Shown in pieces: positions 16,988 to 34,246 of a DNA stretch of 43,928 nucleotides (position 1 is the stretch's first letter; the number at the start of each line of letters is the position of its first letter). The notes below the pieces were generated by a model. The model did no database searches. It saw nothing but the letters and a program-made list of their open reading frames with translations, and had not been told where the DNA came from. A program made the translations under genes and the position numbers. Source of the DNA: Steroidobacteraceae bacterium (lineage in GTDB: Bacteria; Pseudomonadota; Gammaproteobacteria; Steroidobacterales; Steroidobacteraceae); the NCBI GenBank assembly GCA_017853555.1, contig JAFMJH010000015.1, positions 1-43,928 on the forward strand, read 5' to 3'.

Positions 16988-17329
16988 TCAGCGCTGCGCC
17001 GTGCGAGTACGCGCCCCGGCCGGTTGTGCCCCGGAGGCTCCCGGCGCAGGCGTCATGCGCGGCACGACCTGGTAGAAGGTTTCTGAGTTGGCCACCATGC
17101 CGAGCTCGCTGCGGGCGCGCTCTTCGATCGCCGTCATGCCGCTCTTGAGATCAGCGACTTCGGCGGCCATTTGCGCGTTGCGGCGCTGCAATTCGCCGTT
17201 GGTGGCTTGCTGCTGGACGATCGCCGAACGCAGCCGCATGACCTCGCCGACACCGTCGTCCGACAGCCACAGGCGGTACTGCAGCAGCACCGTCAACGTC
17301 AGCAGGAGTCCAGCAAAGGTCTTCAACAT
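16988..17329 (-). CDS. ftsB: Cell division protein FtsB
   Basis: FtsB is a small bitopic divisome protein (113 aa) that works with FtsL and FtsQ. A membrane helix covers about residues 3-18 (FAGLLLTLTVLLQYRLW), followed by a coiled coil containing QQQATNGELQRRNAQMAAEV. The EERARSELGMV and ETFYQVVP motifs are the family hallmark. The ATG at 17329 is preferred; a TTG at 17341 would add four residues. No strong ribosome binding site is visible. The last 20 residues form an Ala/Pro/Arg-rich tail. eno-ftsB-ispD is a conserved order. Confidence 0.93.
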   Translation of the reverse strand: MLKTFAGLLLTLTVLLQYRLWLSDDGVGEVMRLRSAIVQQQATNGELQRRNAQMAAEVADLKSGMTAIEERARSELGMVANSETFYQVVPRMTPAPGASGAQPAGARTRTAQR

Positions 17330-17377
17330 GATGTTTTGCAAGATTAAACGGCTTGCGCGCCGAAAGAAAGCCCGGCG

Positions 17378-21146
<3,769 letters not shown>

Positions 21147-21200
21147 CTACTGATGCACCGCGTCGTCATCGAGACGAACGCAGCACGACGGGAAGTCAGA

Positions 21201-22568
21201 TTAGCAAATCCGCCCCGCTCCCGTCCACTCTATCCGAACCCTGCCGCGCCGCTCGGCACCGGCGCGCAGCGACGCTGCGACCACCCAATCACCGAGTGCG
21301 AGCGGCGTATGCGCGGCGCACAACATCGGCACATCGTCGCGGCGCCACGGCAACACGCCGCGCGCGCGCAGCAGCTCTTTGACGCTCTGCCGCCCCGCCC
21401 CGCGCTCCACTTCGATGCGCTCGCCACCATTTCGAAACCGTACCTGCAGACGCGCGGGCAAGTGCGCGCGCAAAATCGGACCATGCGGGTCGGCGACGAT
21501 GCGCAAGCGCCCGCGACCCTCGCCGAGCTCGAGCGCGCGCTGACGCCGCCAATCCCAGACCATGCTCGCGGGCAAATTCCGCGGCGGCGCCTGCGGCACG
21601 TCGCAATGGAGCAAGCCGCGAAACCGCCGCACGCGCCCGCCCGGCCATTGCACGACGGGCAACGCATCGGCGCGCGCGGCCGGCAATTCGCGGCGCACGC
21701 GCTCGAGATGCGTCGCATCGGGCAGGCTCGCGCCGCAGGCGGCGATCCAGGCGCGCAAGGCGTTGCGCTGCCGCGCGAGACCGAGCTTCGCGAGCTTGTC
21801 GAGCGCCAAGGCCTCGCCCTCGACCAAAGACGACAGATCGATCGCGGCGAGCTCGCCGAGCAACTCGCGCGCTTCGGCCAAATGCGCGGTACTGCGCGCC
21901 GCCACCCGCGCCGCTGCCGGCCAGCGCGCCCGCAGCAAAGGCACGATGCGTCGCCGCACGTAGTTGCGATCGAAACGCTCATCGACGTTGCTGTCGTCTT
22001 CCACCCAATCGAGCTTCGCCTGCAGCGCGAAGTCGACGAGCTCGGCGCGCGAACTGCCGAGCAAAGGACGCAACGACCACCCGCGTCCGAACGGCGCGCA
22101 CGCCGGCATCGCCGCGAGCCCGGCGACACCCGCGCCGCGCATCAGTTGCAACAACACGGTTTCGAGCTGATCGTCCTCGTGATGCGCCGTGAGCAGAACC
22201 TCACCGCGCCGCAAGACCTGCTCGAACGCGGCGCGGCGGACGCGGCGCGCCTCGGCTTCGAGCGAAGTGCCGCGGACGCGCGAGACGCTCACGTGCCGCA
22301 CCGTCAGCGGCACGCTGAAACTTCGACACAGCATTCGACAATGGCGCGCCCAATCGTCCGCGGCGGCTTGCAGATGGTGATGCACATGCACCGCGCGCAA
22401 CGGCAGCCGCGCCAGTGTCCGATCGGTTTTGCGCGCTGCGCCGAGCGCCGCCAGCAACGCCACCGAATCGACGCCGCCGCTCAAGGCGATGCACAGGCCC
22501 GTGAAGTCACGCTCGGCGTGCGCCGCGCGGACGGCGGCCGTCACCGTGGCGACGAGTGCGCGTTTCAC
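21201..22568 (-). CDS. tilS: tRNA(Ile)-lysidine synthase
   Basis: TilS (455 aa) converts C34 of the minor tRNA-Ile to lysidine so that it reads AUA. The PP-loop ATPase motif [11 protein letters not shown] is near residues 28-38. [33 protein letters not shown] and RPLL are typical. The C-terminal TilS domains include [25 protein letters not shown] 22568 overlaps the accA stop (GTGA). accA-tilS is conserved in gammaproteobacteria. Confidence 0.96.
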   Translation of the reverse strand: MKRALVATVTAAVRAAHAERDFTGLCIALSGGVDSVALLAALGAARKTDRTLARLPLRAVHVHHHLQAAADDWARHCRMLCRSFSVPLTVRHVSVSRVRGTSLEAEARRVRRAAFEQVLRRGEVLLTAHHEDDQLETVLLQLMRGAGVAGLAAMPACAPFGRGWSLRPLLGSSRAELVDFALQAKLDWVEDDSNVDERFDRNYVRRRIVPLLRARWPAAARVAARSTAHLAEARELLGELAAIDLSSLVEGEALALDKLAKLGLARQRNALRAWIAACGASLPDATHLERVRRELPAARADALPVVQWPGGRVRRFRGLLHCDVPQAPPRNLPASMVWDWRRQRALELGEGRGRLRIVADPHGPILRAHLPARLQVRFRNGGERIEVERGAGRQSVKELLRARGVLPWRRDDVPMLCAAHTPLALGDWVVAASLRAGAERRGRVRIEWTGAGRIC

Positions 22569-23524
22569 GCCTCGGCGTAGACGCCGAAGCCTGCGATGCG
22601 GGCGCTGCGCTCGGCGAGCAGCGTGTCGATCGATTTGGCTTTGAGCGCCGCGAGATGCCGCGCGATCGCCGCACCCACGCCCGCGGCGACCACCGCCGGC
22701 GCACGATGCGCTCCGCCGAGCGGCTCGAGCACCACTTCGTCGATGAGCCCGAGTTTCTGCAAGCGATCGGCGGTGAGGCCCATCGCGTCGGCGGCGACTT
22801 CTTTCTTGTCGGCGCTCTTCCAAAGAATCGAGGCGCAGCCTTCCGGCGAGATCACCGAATAGGTACCGAACTGCAACATCAAAAGTCGATCGCAAACGCC
22901 GATCGCGAGCGCACCGCCCGAGCCGCCTTCGCCGATCACGACCGTCACGATGGGCGAGCGCAACTTCGCCATCTCGAACAAGTTGCGCGCGATCGCTTCG
23001 CTCTGACCGCGCTCTTCCGAGCCGACGCCCGGATACGCGCCCGGCGTGTCGATGAAGGTCACGAGCGGCAACCCGAAACGCTCGGCGGTATGCATCAAGC
23101 GCAATGCCTTGCGATACCCCTCGGGGCGCGGCATGCCGTAGTTGCGGCGCACGCGCTCTTTGGTGTCACGGCCTTTTTGGTGGCCGATCACCATCACGGG
23201 CTCGCCTTCGAGCCGCGCGAGACCCCCGACGAGCGCCGGATCGTCGGCGTACATCCGGTCACCGTGCAGTTCCTGGAAATCGGTGAACGTGTTGGCGATG
23301 TAATCGAGCGTGTAGGGACGTTGCGGATGACGCGCAAGCTGCGTGATTTGCCACGGACTAAGGTTCGAGAAAATGCTGCGCGTCAACTGCCGCGCCTTGC
23401 CCTCGAGGCGCACGATCTCCGCCTGGATGTTGGCGCTGTCGTCAGACTTCACGTGACGCAGCTCTTCGATCTTCGCCTCGAGTTCGGCGATGGGTTGTTC
23501 GAAATCCAGGAAGCTGATGGCCAT
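22565..23524 (-). CDS. accA: Acetyl-CoA carboxylase carboxyltransferase subunit alpha
   Basis: AccA (319 aa) is half of the carboxyltransferase that forms malonyl-CoA for fatty-acid synthesis. The N-terminal [19 protein letters not shown] segment is diagnostic. [37 protein letters not shown] and [20 protein letters not shown] form the crotonase-like core. There is no good ribosome binding site before ATG 23524. Instead a 5-bp GC hairpin (CGGGG/CCCCG, 23537-23550) sits between the dnaE stop and the start and could affect initiation. The malonyl-CoA branch links to FabZ in this window. Confidence 0.98.
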   Translation of the reverse strand: MAISFLDFEQPIAELEAKIEELRHVKSDDSANIQAEIVRLEGKARQLTRSIFSNLSPWQITQLARHPQRPYTLDYIANTFTDFQELHGDRMYADDPALVGGLARLEGEPVMVIGHQKGRDTKERVRRNYGMPRPEGYRKALRLMHTAERFGLPLVTFIDTPGAYPGVGSEERGQSEAIARNLFEMAKLRSPIVTVVIGEGGSGGALAIGVCDRLLMLQFGTYSVISPEGCASILWKSADKKEVAADAMGLTADRLQKLGLIDEVVLEPLGGAHRAPAVVAAGVGAAIARHLAALKAKSIDTLLAERSARIAGFGVYAEA

Positions 23525-23555
23525 GGCGCGAGGTTACGGGGCGAACCCCGCCCTT

Positions 23556-27076
<3,521 letters not shown>

Positions 27077-27080
<4 letters not shown>

Positions 27081-27658
27081 ACCAGAGATTTTACCGGCCC
27101 GAAGCTCAGGCGGTGCGCCGATGAGATGCCGTTTGCGCGCAGCGCGGCGAGGTGCGCTGCGGTCGGATAGCCCTTGTGGATCGCGAAACCGTATGCAGGA
27201 AAGCGCGTATCCAGTTGTTCCATCACGTGATCTCGCAAGGTCTTGGCAAGGATGCTGGCGGCGCTGATCGCCGCCCGCGTGGCATCCCCCTTCACCACCG
27301 CCTCGGCATGCACGAGCCCCTCGATGCCGTCGAGGCGTGGCAGACGGTTGCCGTCGACCTCGAGATGCGTGGGCGCCACGGCGAGCCCGATCACCGCCCG
27401 GCGCATGGCCAGCAGAGTTGCCTGCAGGATGTTGATGGCGTCGATCTCGCGGGCGCTCGCGATCCCGTAGGCGTAGGCCAGCGCCCGCTCGCGGATGAGC
27501 GGCGCGAGGCGATCGCGCTCGGTGGCCGCGAGTTTTTTGGAATCGGCGAGCCCCGCGATCGGACGCGCCGGATCGAGGATGACCGCCGCGGCAACCACCG
27601 GCCCGGCAAGTGGCCCACGCCCCGCCTCATCGACCCCCGCGACACGCAGGCGGGTCAA
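27077..27658 (-). CDS. rnhB: Ribonuclease HII
   Basis: RNase HII (193 aa) removes ribonucleotides from DNA. The N-terminal [21 protein letters not shown] motif holds the first catalytic Asp-Glu pair. The second Asp is in [10 protein letters not shown], and the third lies near [22 protein letters not shown] 27658 overlaps the lpxB stop as TTGA and gives a normal N-terminus; no ATG or GTG precedes the VDEAGRG motif in a better place. lpxB-rnhB-dnaE is the standard order. Confidence 0.96.
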
Positions 27659-28842
27659 CGAGGCTCCTCGAGCAACTCGGCCACCGCGCTCGCGGCCAGG
27701 GCGGCGCCATCGCGACGCAAATCGAGGTGCACCGCTTCGAACTCCGTGCGCACGCGCGCGAGTTCACGCGCGAGCGGCGCGTCGTCCGGTGCACGCGCCG
27801 CCTCGAGCCAGCGCAACAAGGCCGCGCCCAAGGCCTCGGGTGTCGCCTGCTCCTGGAAAAATTCCGGCACCGCGCGGCGCCCGACCAACAAATTCGCTTG
27901 CGCGAAGTGCTCGACTTTGACGAGACCCAGACGCCGCAACACGAAGGCCGTGAGCGGCGCAAGTCGGTACGCCACCACCATCGGGCGCTGCGTGAGCAAA
28001 GTTTCGAGCGTGGCCGTACCCGAGGCCACGAGCACCACGTCGGCGGCGGCGAGCACGGCGCGTGAGCCACCCTCGCGAACCTGCACGGCAAGCCCCGGTG
28101 CACTCTCCGCCCAGGCTGCCTCGAACATCGCGCGCGTCGCGGCCGTCGTGAGCGGCGCGACGAACTGCACGCCGGGCCTACGCGCCGCGAGCCAGCGGGC
28201 GGCTGCGGCAAACGGCCGCGCCAGCCGCGACACCTCGCCCGCACGACTGCCCGGCAGGATGGCCACCACCTCGGCATCCGCGTCGATGCACAAGGCCTGC
28301 CGCGCCGCGGCACGATCGGCGCGCAACGGGAATTGATCGGCGAGCGGGTGCCCCACGAAACGCGCTTCGATGCCGTAGCGCGCGTAGAACGCCGGCTCGA
28401 AGGGCAGCAGACAAAGAATTCGGTCGCAGGCGCGCGCGATGTCGTGCACGCGCCCTTGCCGCCACGCCCACACTTGCGGACTGACGTACTGCACCGTGCG
28501 CAGACCCGCCGCCTTCAAGCGGCGCGCGAGTCCGAGATTGAATTCCGGCGCGTCGATGCCGATGAACACGTCGGGCCGGCGTGCGAGCAACTCGCGCGTG
28601 ACGCGTCGTCGCAAGACGAGCAGGCGCCCAAGATGCCGCAAGATCTCCGCGAGCCCCATGACGGCGAGCTCTTCACTCGCGGCGATCACCTCGCAACCTG
28701 CGGCCCGCATGCGCGGACCGGCGACGGCTACGAATTCGGCGGTCGGATAACGGACGCGCAAGGCGTCGATCAGTGCGGCCCCGAGGTTGTCGCCCGAGGC
28801 CTCGCCCGCCACCAACGCGATCAGCGGACCGCGAGCGCCCAT
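27655..28842 (-). CDS. lpxB: Lipid-A-disaccharide synthase
   Basis: LpxB (395 aa) joins UDP-diacylglucosamine and lipid X to give the lipid A disaccharide. It is a GT-B glycosyltransferase with [17 protein letters not shown] at the N-terminus, [21 protein letters not shown], and [13 protein letters not shown]. The C-terminal half has [14 protein letters not shown] and [16 protein letters not shown] 28842 lies 2 bases after the lpxA stop; the frame stays open to 29256 without similarity. The end overlaps rnhB. Confidence 0.97.
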   Translation of the reverse strand: MGARGPLIALVAGEASGDNLGAALIDALRVRYPTAEFVAVAGPRMRAAGCEVIAASEELAVMGLAEILRHLGRLLVLRRRVTRELLARRPDVFIGIDAPEFNLGLARRLKAAGLRTVQYVSPQVWAWRQGRVHDIARACDRILCLLPFEPAFYARYGIEARFVGHPLADQFPLRADRAAARQALCIDADAEVVAILPGSRAGEVSRLARPFAAAARWLAARRPGVQFVAPLTTAATRAMFEAAWAESAPGLAVQVREGGSRAVLAAADVVLVASGTATLETLLTQRPMVVAYRLAPLTAFVLRRLGLVKVEHFAQANLLVGRRAVPEFFQEQATPEALGAALLRWLEAARAPDDAPLARELARVRTEFEAVHLDLRRDGAALAASAVAELLEEPR

Positions 28843-28844
28843 CG

Positions 28845-29618
28845 TCAGCGTACGAGACTGCGCGTGGAGCGGCCGATGAATTCGACGAAGGTCGCGACCT
28901 CCGGCTGCGTCGCCGCCGCCTCGCGCAACTTCGCGAGCGCCTCTTCGAGCGGCAACTCCGAGCGATACAGCACGCGAAACGCGCTCTTCACGTTGCGCAC
29001 CTGCTCGGGCGTGAACCCGCGGCGCGACAAGCCCGTGGCATTGACCGAGTGCGGCTCGGCCGGCTGCCCGACAGCCATCACGTACGGCGGTACGTCGCGC
29101 GTCACGGCTGCATTGTTGGCGATGAAGGCGTGCGCGCCGATTTTGCAAAACTGGTGCACCGCCGACAGCCCGCCCATGATCACGTGGTCGCCGATCTCCA
29201 CGTGCCCGGCGAGCGTCGCTACGTTCGCCATCACCACGTGATTGCCGACCCGGCAATCGTGCGCGATGTGCGTGTAGGCCATGAACAGATTGTCGCTGCC
29301 GATGCGCGTGACGCCCTCGTCGTGCGTCGTGCCGCGATTGACGGTGACGAATTCGCGAAACACGTTGCGCTCACCGATCTCGAGCCGCGTCGGCTCACCG
29401 GCGTATTTTTTGTCCTGCGGCGCATCGCCGATCGAGGCGAACTGGAACACCTGATTGCCCGCACCGAGCTTGGTGTGGCCGGTGACGATGGAATGCGGAC
29501 CGATGCGACACCCCGGGCCGATCTCGACGTTCGCGCCGATGATGGCGAACGGACCGACTTCGACGTCCGCGGCGAGTTTTGCACCCGCCTCGATCACCGC
29601 GCGCGGATCGATGCTCAC
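28845..29618 (-). CDS. lpxA: UDP-GlcNAc acyltransferase LpxA
   Basis: LpxA (257 aa) adds a 3-hydroxyacyl chain to UDP-GlcNAc, the first step of lipid A. Left-handed beta-helix hexapeptide repeats cover about residues 5-185. The catalytic base is H120 in THIAHDC, equivalent to E. coli H125, and H155 matches H160. The position equal to the E. coli acyl-chain ruler G173 is N168 (ungapped between HQFC and DVPPYV), suggesting a chain shorter than C14. GTG 29618 overlaps the fabZ stop (GTGA). Confidence 0.97.
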   Translation of the reverse strand: MSIDPRAVIEAGAKLAADVEVGPFAIIGANVEIGPGCRIGPHSIVTGHTKLGAGNQVFQFASIGDAPQDKKYAGEPTRLEIGERNVFREFVTVNRGTTHDEGVTRIGSDNLFMAYTHIAHDCRVGNHVVMANVATLAGHVEIGDHVIMGGLSAVHQFCKIGAHAFIANNAAVTRDVPPYVMAVGQPAEPHSVNATGLSRRGFTPEQVRNVKSAFRVLYRSELPLEEALAKLREAAATQPEVATFVEFIGRSTRSLVR

Positions 29619-30085
29619 GATGCGGCTCCGCTCTTGTGCGTTTCGGGTGCGACCATGAGCTCGGCCGATGCGACTTCGGCGTCGGACACGTAGGCCGCCG
29701 CGCGGAACTTCCAGATGCCGCGCATGGTGCGTTCGAGTTCGGCGGTGAGTATCAGCTGGTCGCCGGGCTCGACGGGCCGGCGAAAGCGCGCTTTGTCGAT
29801 GCCGACGAAATAGAACCGCGTCTGATCATCGGGCACCACGCCCGCGGTCACGAACGCGAGTATGCCGGCCGCCTGCGCCAACGCCTCGATGATGATCACG
29901 CCCGGCATCACCGGTCGATGCGGAAAATGTCCGGGAAAAAACGGCTCGTTGTAGGTGACGTTCTTGAGCGCACGGATTCGTTCGCCTTTGACGCACTCGA
30001 GCACGCGATCGACCAGCAAGAACGGATAACGATGCGGCAGCTGCTTCAGGATCGCATTGATGTCGAGTTGGATGATGTCGCTCAC
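29615..30085 (-). CDS. fabZ: 3-hydroxyacyl-ACP dehydratase FabZ
   Basis: FabZ (156 aa) dehydrates 3-hydroxyacyl-ACP in fatty-acid elongation and competes with LpxA and LpxD for the same substrate pool. The hot-dog fold motifs are [42 protein letters not shown] (catalytic His in PGHFP and Glu in EALAQ), and the [14 protein letters not shown] strand. GTG 30085 overlaps the lpxD stop (GTGA). The frame is open further upstream to 30700 but has no FabZ similarity there. Confidence 0.97.
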   Translation of the reverse strand: MSDIIQLDINAILKQLPHRYPFLLVDRVLECVKGERIRALKNVTYNEPFFPGHFPHRPVMPGVIIIEALAQAAGILAFVTAGVVPDDQTRFYFVGIDKARFRRPVEPGDQLILTAELERTMRGIWKFRAAAYVSDAEVASAELMVAPETHKSGAAS

Positions 30086-31116
30086 GCCGTCTCTTCTCCG
30101 TCTTGTTGTTGCCGACCGAGCTCGGCCACGCGTTTCGCGAGGCCGTCGATGCGCTTCAGACGCCCGACCACCTTGCGCCAATCCTGGGCTCGCTCGACGG
30201 GAATCCCGCTCGAATAAACGCCCGGCTCGTCGATGTCCGACACGACGAGCGCGAAGCCCGTCAGCCCCACATCGTCGCAAATTCTGAGGTGCCCCGCGAT
30301 CCCGACGCCGCCACCCAACTGGCAGCGCGCGCCGATATGCGAACTGCCGGCGATGCCGACGCAGCCGGCGATCGCGGTATGCGCGCCGATCGTGCAGTTG
30401 TGACCGATCTGCACGAGGTTGTCGATCTTCACGCCCTCGCCGATCACCGTGTCTTCGATCGCGCCGCGATCGATCGTGCTGTTCGCGCCGATCTCGACGT
30501 CGTCGCCGATGCGCAGCGTGCCGACCTGCGGCACGTGCAACCACGCCGCACCCTCGCGCGCAAAACCGAATCCTTCCGCGCCCAAGACCGCGCCCGGATG
30601 CACGAGCACGCGCGCGCCGATCGAGACGCGATCCAGCACCGTCACGCGCGCCAGCAAGCGCGTATCGTCCCCGATCACCACGTCGTCGCCGAGCACGCAA
30701 CCCGGGCCCACCACGCAGCGCGCACCGATGCGCGTACGCGCACCGACCACCGCCTGCGCGGCAATCTGCGCCGTCGCATCGACCTCGGCATCGGCAGCCA
30801 CCACGGCCGAGGCATGCATGCCCGCTGCCACGGGCGCCATCGGATGCAGGATCGTCGCGATGCGTGCAAACGCCGCATGCGGATTGGGCGTGATCAAGGC
30901 ATCGACCGAACAGTCGGCGAGCGCCTCTTCACGCAGCAGCACGGCGGCGGCCTGCGTCGCGCGCAACTCGCGCGCGAGTTTCGGGTTGACGAAAAACGCG
31001 AGCGCCGTGGAACCGGCGCCCGCGAGCGTGGCAACGCGTTCGATCCGGCGCTCCGGATCACCGCGCAGGGCGAGACCGAACCGGACCGCGAGTTCGCCTA
31101 GGCTGACGCCTGACAT
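30082..31116 (-). CDS. lpxD: UDP-3-O-acylglucosamine N-acyltransferase LpxD
   Basis: LpxD (344 aa) adds the second 3-hydroxyacyl chain during lipid A synthesis. The N-terminal uridine-binding domain covers about residues 1-100 ([20 protein letters not shown]). A left-handed beta-helix follows, with GAEGFGFA and [20 protein letters not shown]; the His in QIGHN is the expected catalytic base. A C-terminal helix contains [22 protein letters not shown] 31116 follows a 36-base gap from skp. Confidence 0.97.
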   Translation of the reverse strand: MSGVSLGELAVRFGLALRGDPERRIERVATLAGAGSTALAFFVNPKLARELRATQAAAVLLREEALADCSVDALITPNPHAAFARIATILHPMAPVAAGMHASAVVAADAEVDATAQIAAQAVVGARTRIGARCVVGPGCVLGDDVVIGDDTRLLARVTVLDRVSIGARVLVHPGAVLGAEGFGFAREGAAWLHVPQVGTLRIGDDVEIGANSTIDRGAIEDTVIGEGVKIDNLVQIGHNCTIGAHTAIAGCVGIAGSSHIGARCQLGGGVGIAGHLRICDDVGLTGFALVVSDIDEPGVYSSGIPVERAQDWRKVVGRLKRIDGLAKRVAELGRQQQDGEETA

Positions 31117-31152
31117 CCGGTATCGCGCCGCCCGCGCGGGATCGTCGCGCGA

Positions 31153-31752
31153 TCAGCGCGTGCCGGTCTTCGGTGCCGGAGCCGGCGCGGCGGCGGGCGC
31201 CGGAGCCGGGGCAGCCGGACGCGGCGCAGCCGAAGGATTGCGGCCGTTCAACTGCTGCAACACCCCCGGGGTGATGTCGAGCGCGGTGCCCGCATAGATC
31301 ACGCCGTCGGCGGTGAGCACGAGATCGAAATTCTGGATGCGCGCGAAGTTGCGCACTTCGTCGATGAGCGTGCGCTGCAATTTCGACATCTCTTCGTTGC
31401 GACGCGCGTTGAAGTCGTCCTGGATTTCGGCCTGACGGCGCGCGAGGTCACGCTCACCATCCCGCAGGTCCTTTTCGGCGCGCGAGATCTGATCTTGCGA
31501 CATCGTGGCGCGATCCTTGGCGAGCTTGTCGCGCTTGGTCTGCAGCGTCGTCGCCTGCGTTTGCAGTTCGCGCTGCTTGGTACCGGCATCGTTGCGCAGC
31601 GAATCGAGCAGCGTCTTGCCCTGCGGGCTCTCGTCCATCAACCGCCCGTAGTCGATCACGCCGACTTTGATTTCAGCCTGCGCCGGCGCCGCCGCCACTG
31701 CCACACCCACCGCCAGAGCGGCGACCAAAGACTTGAAAGTTACCGAACGCAT
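31153..31752 (-). CDS. skp: Periplasmic chaperone Skp/OmpH
   Basis: Skp is a trimeric periplasmic chaperone (199 aa) that carries outer-membrane proteins to the BAM complex. A signal peptide covers about residues 1-26 with a likely AQA-EI cleavage. The mature start EIKVGVIDYGRLMDESPQGK and long heptad-rich helices (about 45-125) fit the tentacles. It ends with a Pro/Ala-rich tail of about 32 residues absent from E. coli Skp (161 aa precursor). ATG 31752 has GAGGTG about 10 bases upstream; GTG 31755 or 31764 are alternatives. The order bamA-skp-lpxD is conserved. Confidence 0.94.
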   Translation of the reverse strand: MRSVTFKSLVAALAVGVAVAAAPAQAEIKVGVIDYGRLMDESPQGKTLLDSLRNDAGTKQRELQTQATTLQTKRDKLAKDRATMSQDQISRAEKDLRDGERDLARRQAEIQDDFNARRNEEMSKLQRTLIDEVRNFARIQNFDLVLTADGVIYAGTALDITPGVLQQLNGRNPSAAPRPAAPAPAPAAAPAPAPKTGTR

Positions 31753-31777
31753 CACGCACCACACCTCATGCTTTCGA

Positions 31778-34228
31778 TCAGAACGCCTGACCGATCGTGA
31801 ACTGGAACCGCTCCGACTCGTCGGCGAAATTCACGCCGTCACCCTTGAAGGGGTTGAGCGGAATCGCATAACTGAACCGGAACACGCCGAGCGGCGCGAG
31901 CCATTGCACTGCAATGCCGGTCGACTGCCGCAACCTATCATACTTGAACCCGTAATCGACCGGCGTGGTGCCGTCGATGCCGTAGAAGCTGTACCGACGC
32001 CCCGTCGAGAACACGTTGCCGATGTCGTAGAAAATGCTGGCGCGCGCCGAGGAGCGCCATTTCTCCGGCGTCGGCACGATGATTTCCGCGTGGCCGATCA
32101 CCTTCAGGTTGCCGCCGTAGGGATTGCCGTAACTGTCCTTCGGGCCGAGCCGGCTCTCGCGATAACCGCGCACCGAGTCCGGACCGCCGGCGAAGAAGTT
32201 GCGGTACGGCGGCAAGGCCGTGGTTTTGCCCACGTCCATGCCGAACCCGACATCCGCCCCGAGCGACATCGTCCACGATTTGAACAGCGGGATGTATTGC
32301 AGATAGTCGTAGTTCAGCGAGTAGTACTGCACATCGCTGATGGGCAAAGCGTAACTCGCGGACACCGAATGGCGCATGCCGCGATCGGCGAACAACGCGC
32401 GGTTGCGACTGTCGTAGCTCCACCCCACCACGAATTCCATGGAGTTGAACTGCGTCTTGTCGAGCACCGTGGCCGGAATCACGTAGCCGCCGCCGTAGTC
32501 CTGTTCGGGAATGTACGACTGGCGATACTTGCCGTTGCTCGTCACCCACTGGCGCGCCTGCTCGGCGCTGCCGAGACCGGCGATCAGCGACGAGCGCTGC
32601 AATGACACGCCGACGCGCAGACCCTGGAATTCGGTGATCGGATATCCGTAATCGACGCCGAGCGCGAGCGACTCGGACGAAAAGTCCGACGACGCCGAGA
32701 CGAATTGCGTCTGTTTGCGATACGTGAACGACAAGGTGCGGGCGATGCCGTCGATGTTGGTGTACGGATCGGTGTGCGAGATGCCGTAGATTTTTTGATA
32801 TCGACCGGTGTTCAAGTCGACCGAGACGCGCTCGCCGCGCCCCATGAAATTGCTGTCGGCGTAGTTGCCATTGAGCATGAAGGACTGCGACTGCGAATAG
32901 CCGATGCCGCCGCCCAACTGCGCCGACGGGCCTTCCTTGATCTTGAACTGCACGTCGACGAGATCCGAAGTGCCCGGCACGGGCTTGTTCTCGGTTTCGA
33001 CTTTCTCGATGTACGGCAGACGCTCGAGACGCTGCTTCGAACGTTCGACCAAGGCGTTGGAGAGCCAACCGCCTTCGAGCTGGCGCATCTCGCGTCGCAG
33101 CACGTCGTCGTTGATCTTGGTCACGCCGTCGAACACGATGTGCCGCACGTAAACGCGGTTGCCCGGATCGACGAAGAACGTCAGCGCGACTTCCTTCTTG
33201 CCCTCGTCGGGCGTCGGCACCGGGTCGACCTTCGCGAACGCATAGCCTTCAAGGCCGAGCCGATTCTGGATCAACTCCTGCGTCGCGGTGATCTGCTTCT
33301 TCGAGTACGTCTCGCCCGGTTTGACGAGCAGATAGTTCTTCAACTCTTCTTCGGGCACGACGAACGTGCCGGCGAGCTTCACGCCGCTGACTTTGAAGAC
33401 CTGCCCTTCGTTCACGTTGACCGTGATGAAGATGTCTTCTTTCTCGGGCGCGATCGCCACTTGCGTCGATTCGATGTCGAAGTTCGCGTAGCCGCGGTCC
33501 ATGTAGAACGAGCGCAGCTTCTCGAGATCGCCCTGCAGCGATTCGCGCGAGTAGCGATCGTCCTGCTTGTACCAGGAGAGCCAGTTCGGCAACTTCAGCT
33601 CGAAGTTCTCGATCACCTGCTTGTCGCCGTAGGTGTCGTTGCCGACCACGTTGATCTGCCGGATCTTCGCGCGCTTGCCTTCTTTGATCTCGATCTTGAC
33701 GCGCACGCGGTTGTCGGCGAGCTCTTCGACTTGCGCATCGATGCGCACGCCGTACTTGCCGCGACTGAAATACTGATCCGTGAGGTATTGCTTGACGTCC
33801 TCGAGCACCGAACGATCGAAGGTCTTGCCGGAGGCGAGACCCACGTTGCGCAAGCTCTTGGTCAAATCTTCGGTCTTGATGTCCTTGTTGCCCTTGAGTT
33901 CGAAGCTCTCGATCGAGGGACGTTCGAGCACGACCACCAGCAACGTGCCGCCTTCGCGACGCAGTTCGACGTCACGGAAAAATCCGGTGTCGTACAGCGC
34001 CTTGATCGCCTCGCGCACGCGTTGCGGCGTCAGGCGATCGCCGATGTTGATCGGCAAGTAGTTGTAGACCGTGCCTTCGGAAACCCGTTGCAGGCCTTCG
34101 ACCCGGATGTTGTCGACCCGCATCTCCGGAATGACGGGCGCGTCCTGCGCGAGCGCGAGCGGCGCGACCTGCGGCAGCAACGGACAAGCAAACAACACGA
34201 AGGCGGCGATTTTCGGAAAACGTTGCAA
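31778..34228 (-). CDS. bamA: Outer membrane protein assembly factor BamA
   Basis: BamA (816 aa) is the essential outer-membrane insertase. The signal peptide covers about residues 1-27 (ALA-QD cleavage). Five POTRA domains follow, starting at VDNIRVEGLQRVSEGTVYNYLP, and the C-terminal 16-strand barrel contains a VRGYRESRLGP (loop 6 V/IRGF-type) motif. The last residue is Phe (FTIGQAF), as needed for barrel recognition. The start is TTG 34228, supported by AGGGG 8 bases upstream and by the signal peptide. It sits 18 bases after rseP. Confidence 0.97.
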   Translation of the reverse strand: MQRFPKIAAFVLFACPLLPQVAPLALAQDAPVIPEMRVDNIRVEGLQRVSEGTVYNYLPINIGDRLTPQRVREAIKALYDTGFFRDVELRREGGTLLVVVLERPSIESFELKGNKDIKTEDLTKSLRNVGLASGKTFDRSVLEDVKQYLTDQYFSRGKYGVRIDAQVEELADNRVRVKIEIKEGKRAKIRQINVVGNDTYGDKQVIENFELKLPNWLSWYKQDDRYSRESLQGDLEKLRSFYMDRGYANFDIESTQVAIAPEKEDIFITVNVNEGQVFKVSGVKLAGTFVVPEEELKNYLLVKPGETYSKKQITATQELIQNRLGLEGYAFAKVDPVPTPDEGKKEVALTFFVDPGNRVYVRHIVFDGVTKINDDVLRREMRQLEGGWLSNALVERSKQRLERLPYIEKVETENKPVPGTSDLVDVQFKIKEGPSAQLGGGIGYSQSQSFMLNGNYADSNFMGRGERVSVDLNTGRYQKIYGISHTDPYTNIDGIARTLSFTYRKQTQFVSASSDFSSESLALGVDYGYPITEFQGLRVGVSLQRSSLIAGLGSAEQARQWVTSNGKYRQSYIPEQDYGGGYVIPATVLDKTQFNSMEFVVGWSYDSRNRALFADRGMRHSVSASYALPISDVQYYSLNYDYLQYIPLFKSWTMSLGADVGFGMDVGKTTALPPYRNFFAGGPDSVRGYRESRLGPKDSYGNPYGGNLKVIGHAEIIVPTPEKWRSSARASIFYDIGNVFSTGRRYSFYGIDGTTPVDYGFKYDRLRQSTGIAVQWLAPLGVFRFSYAIPLNPFKGDGVNFADESERFQFTIGQAF

Positions 34229-34246
34229 GCGGAAACCCCTGGAGCG

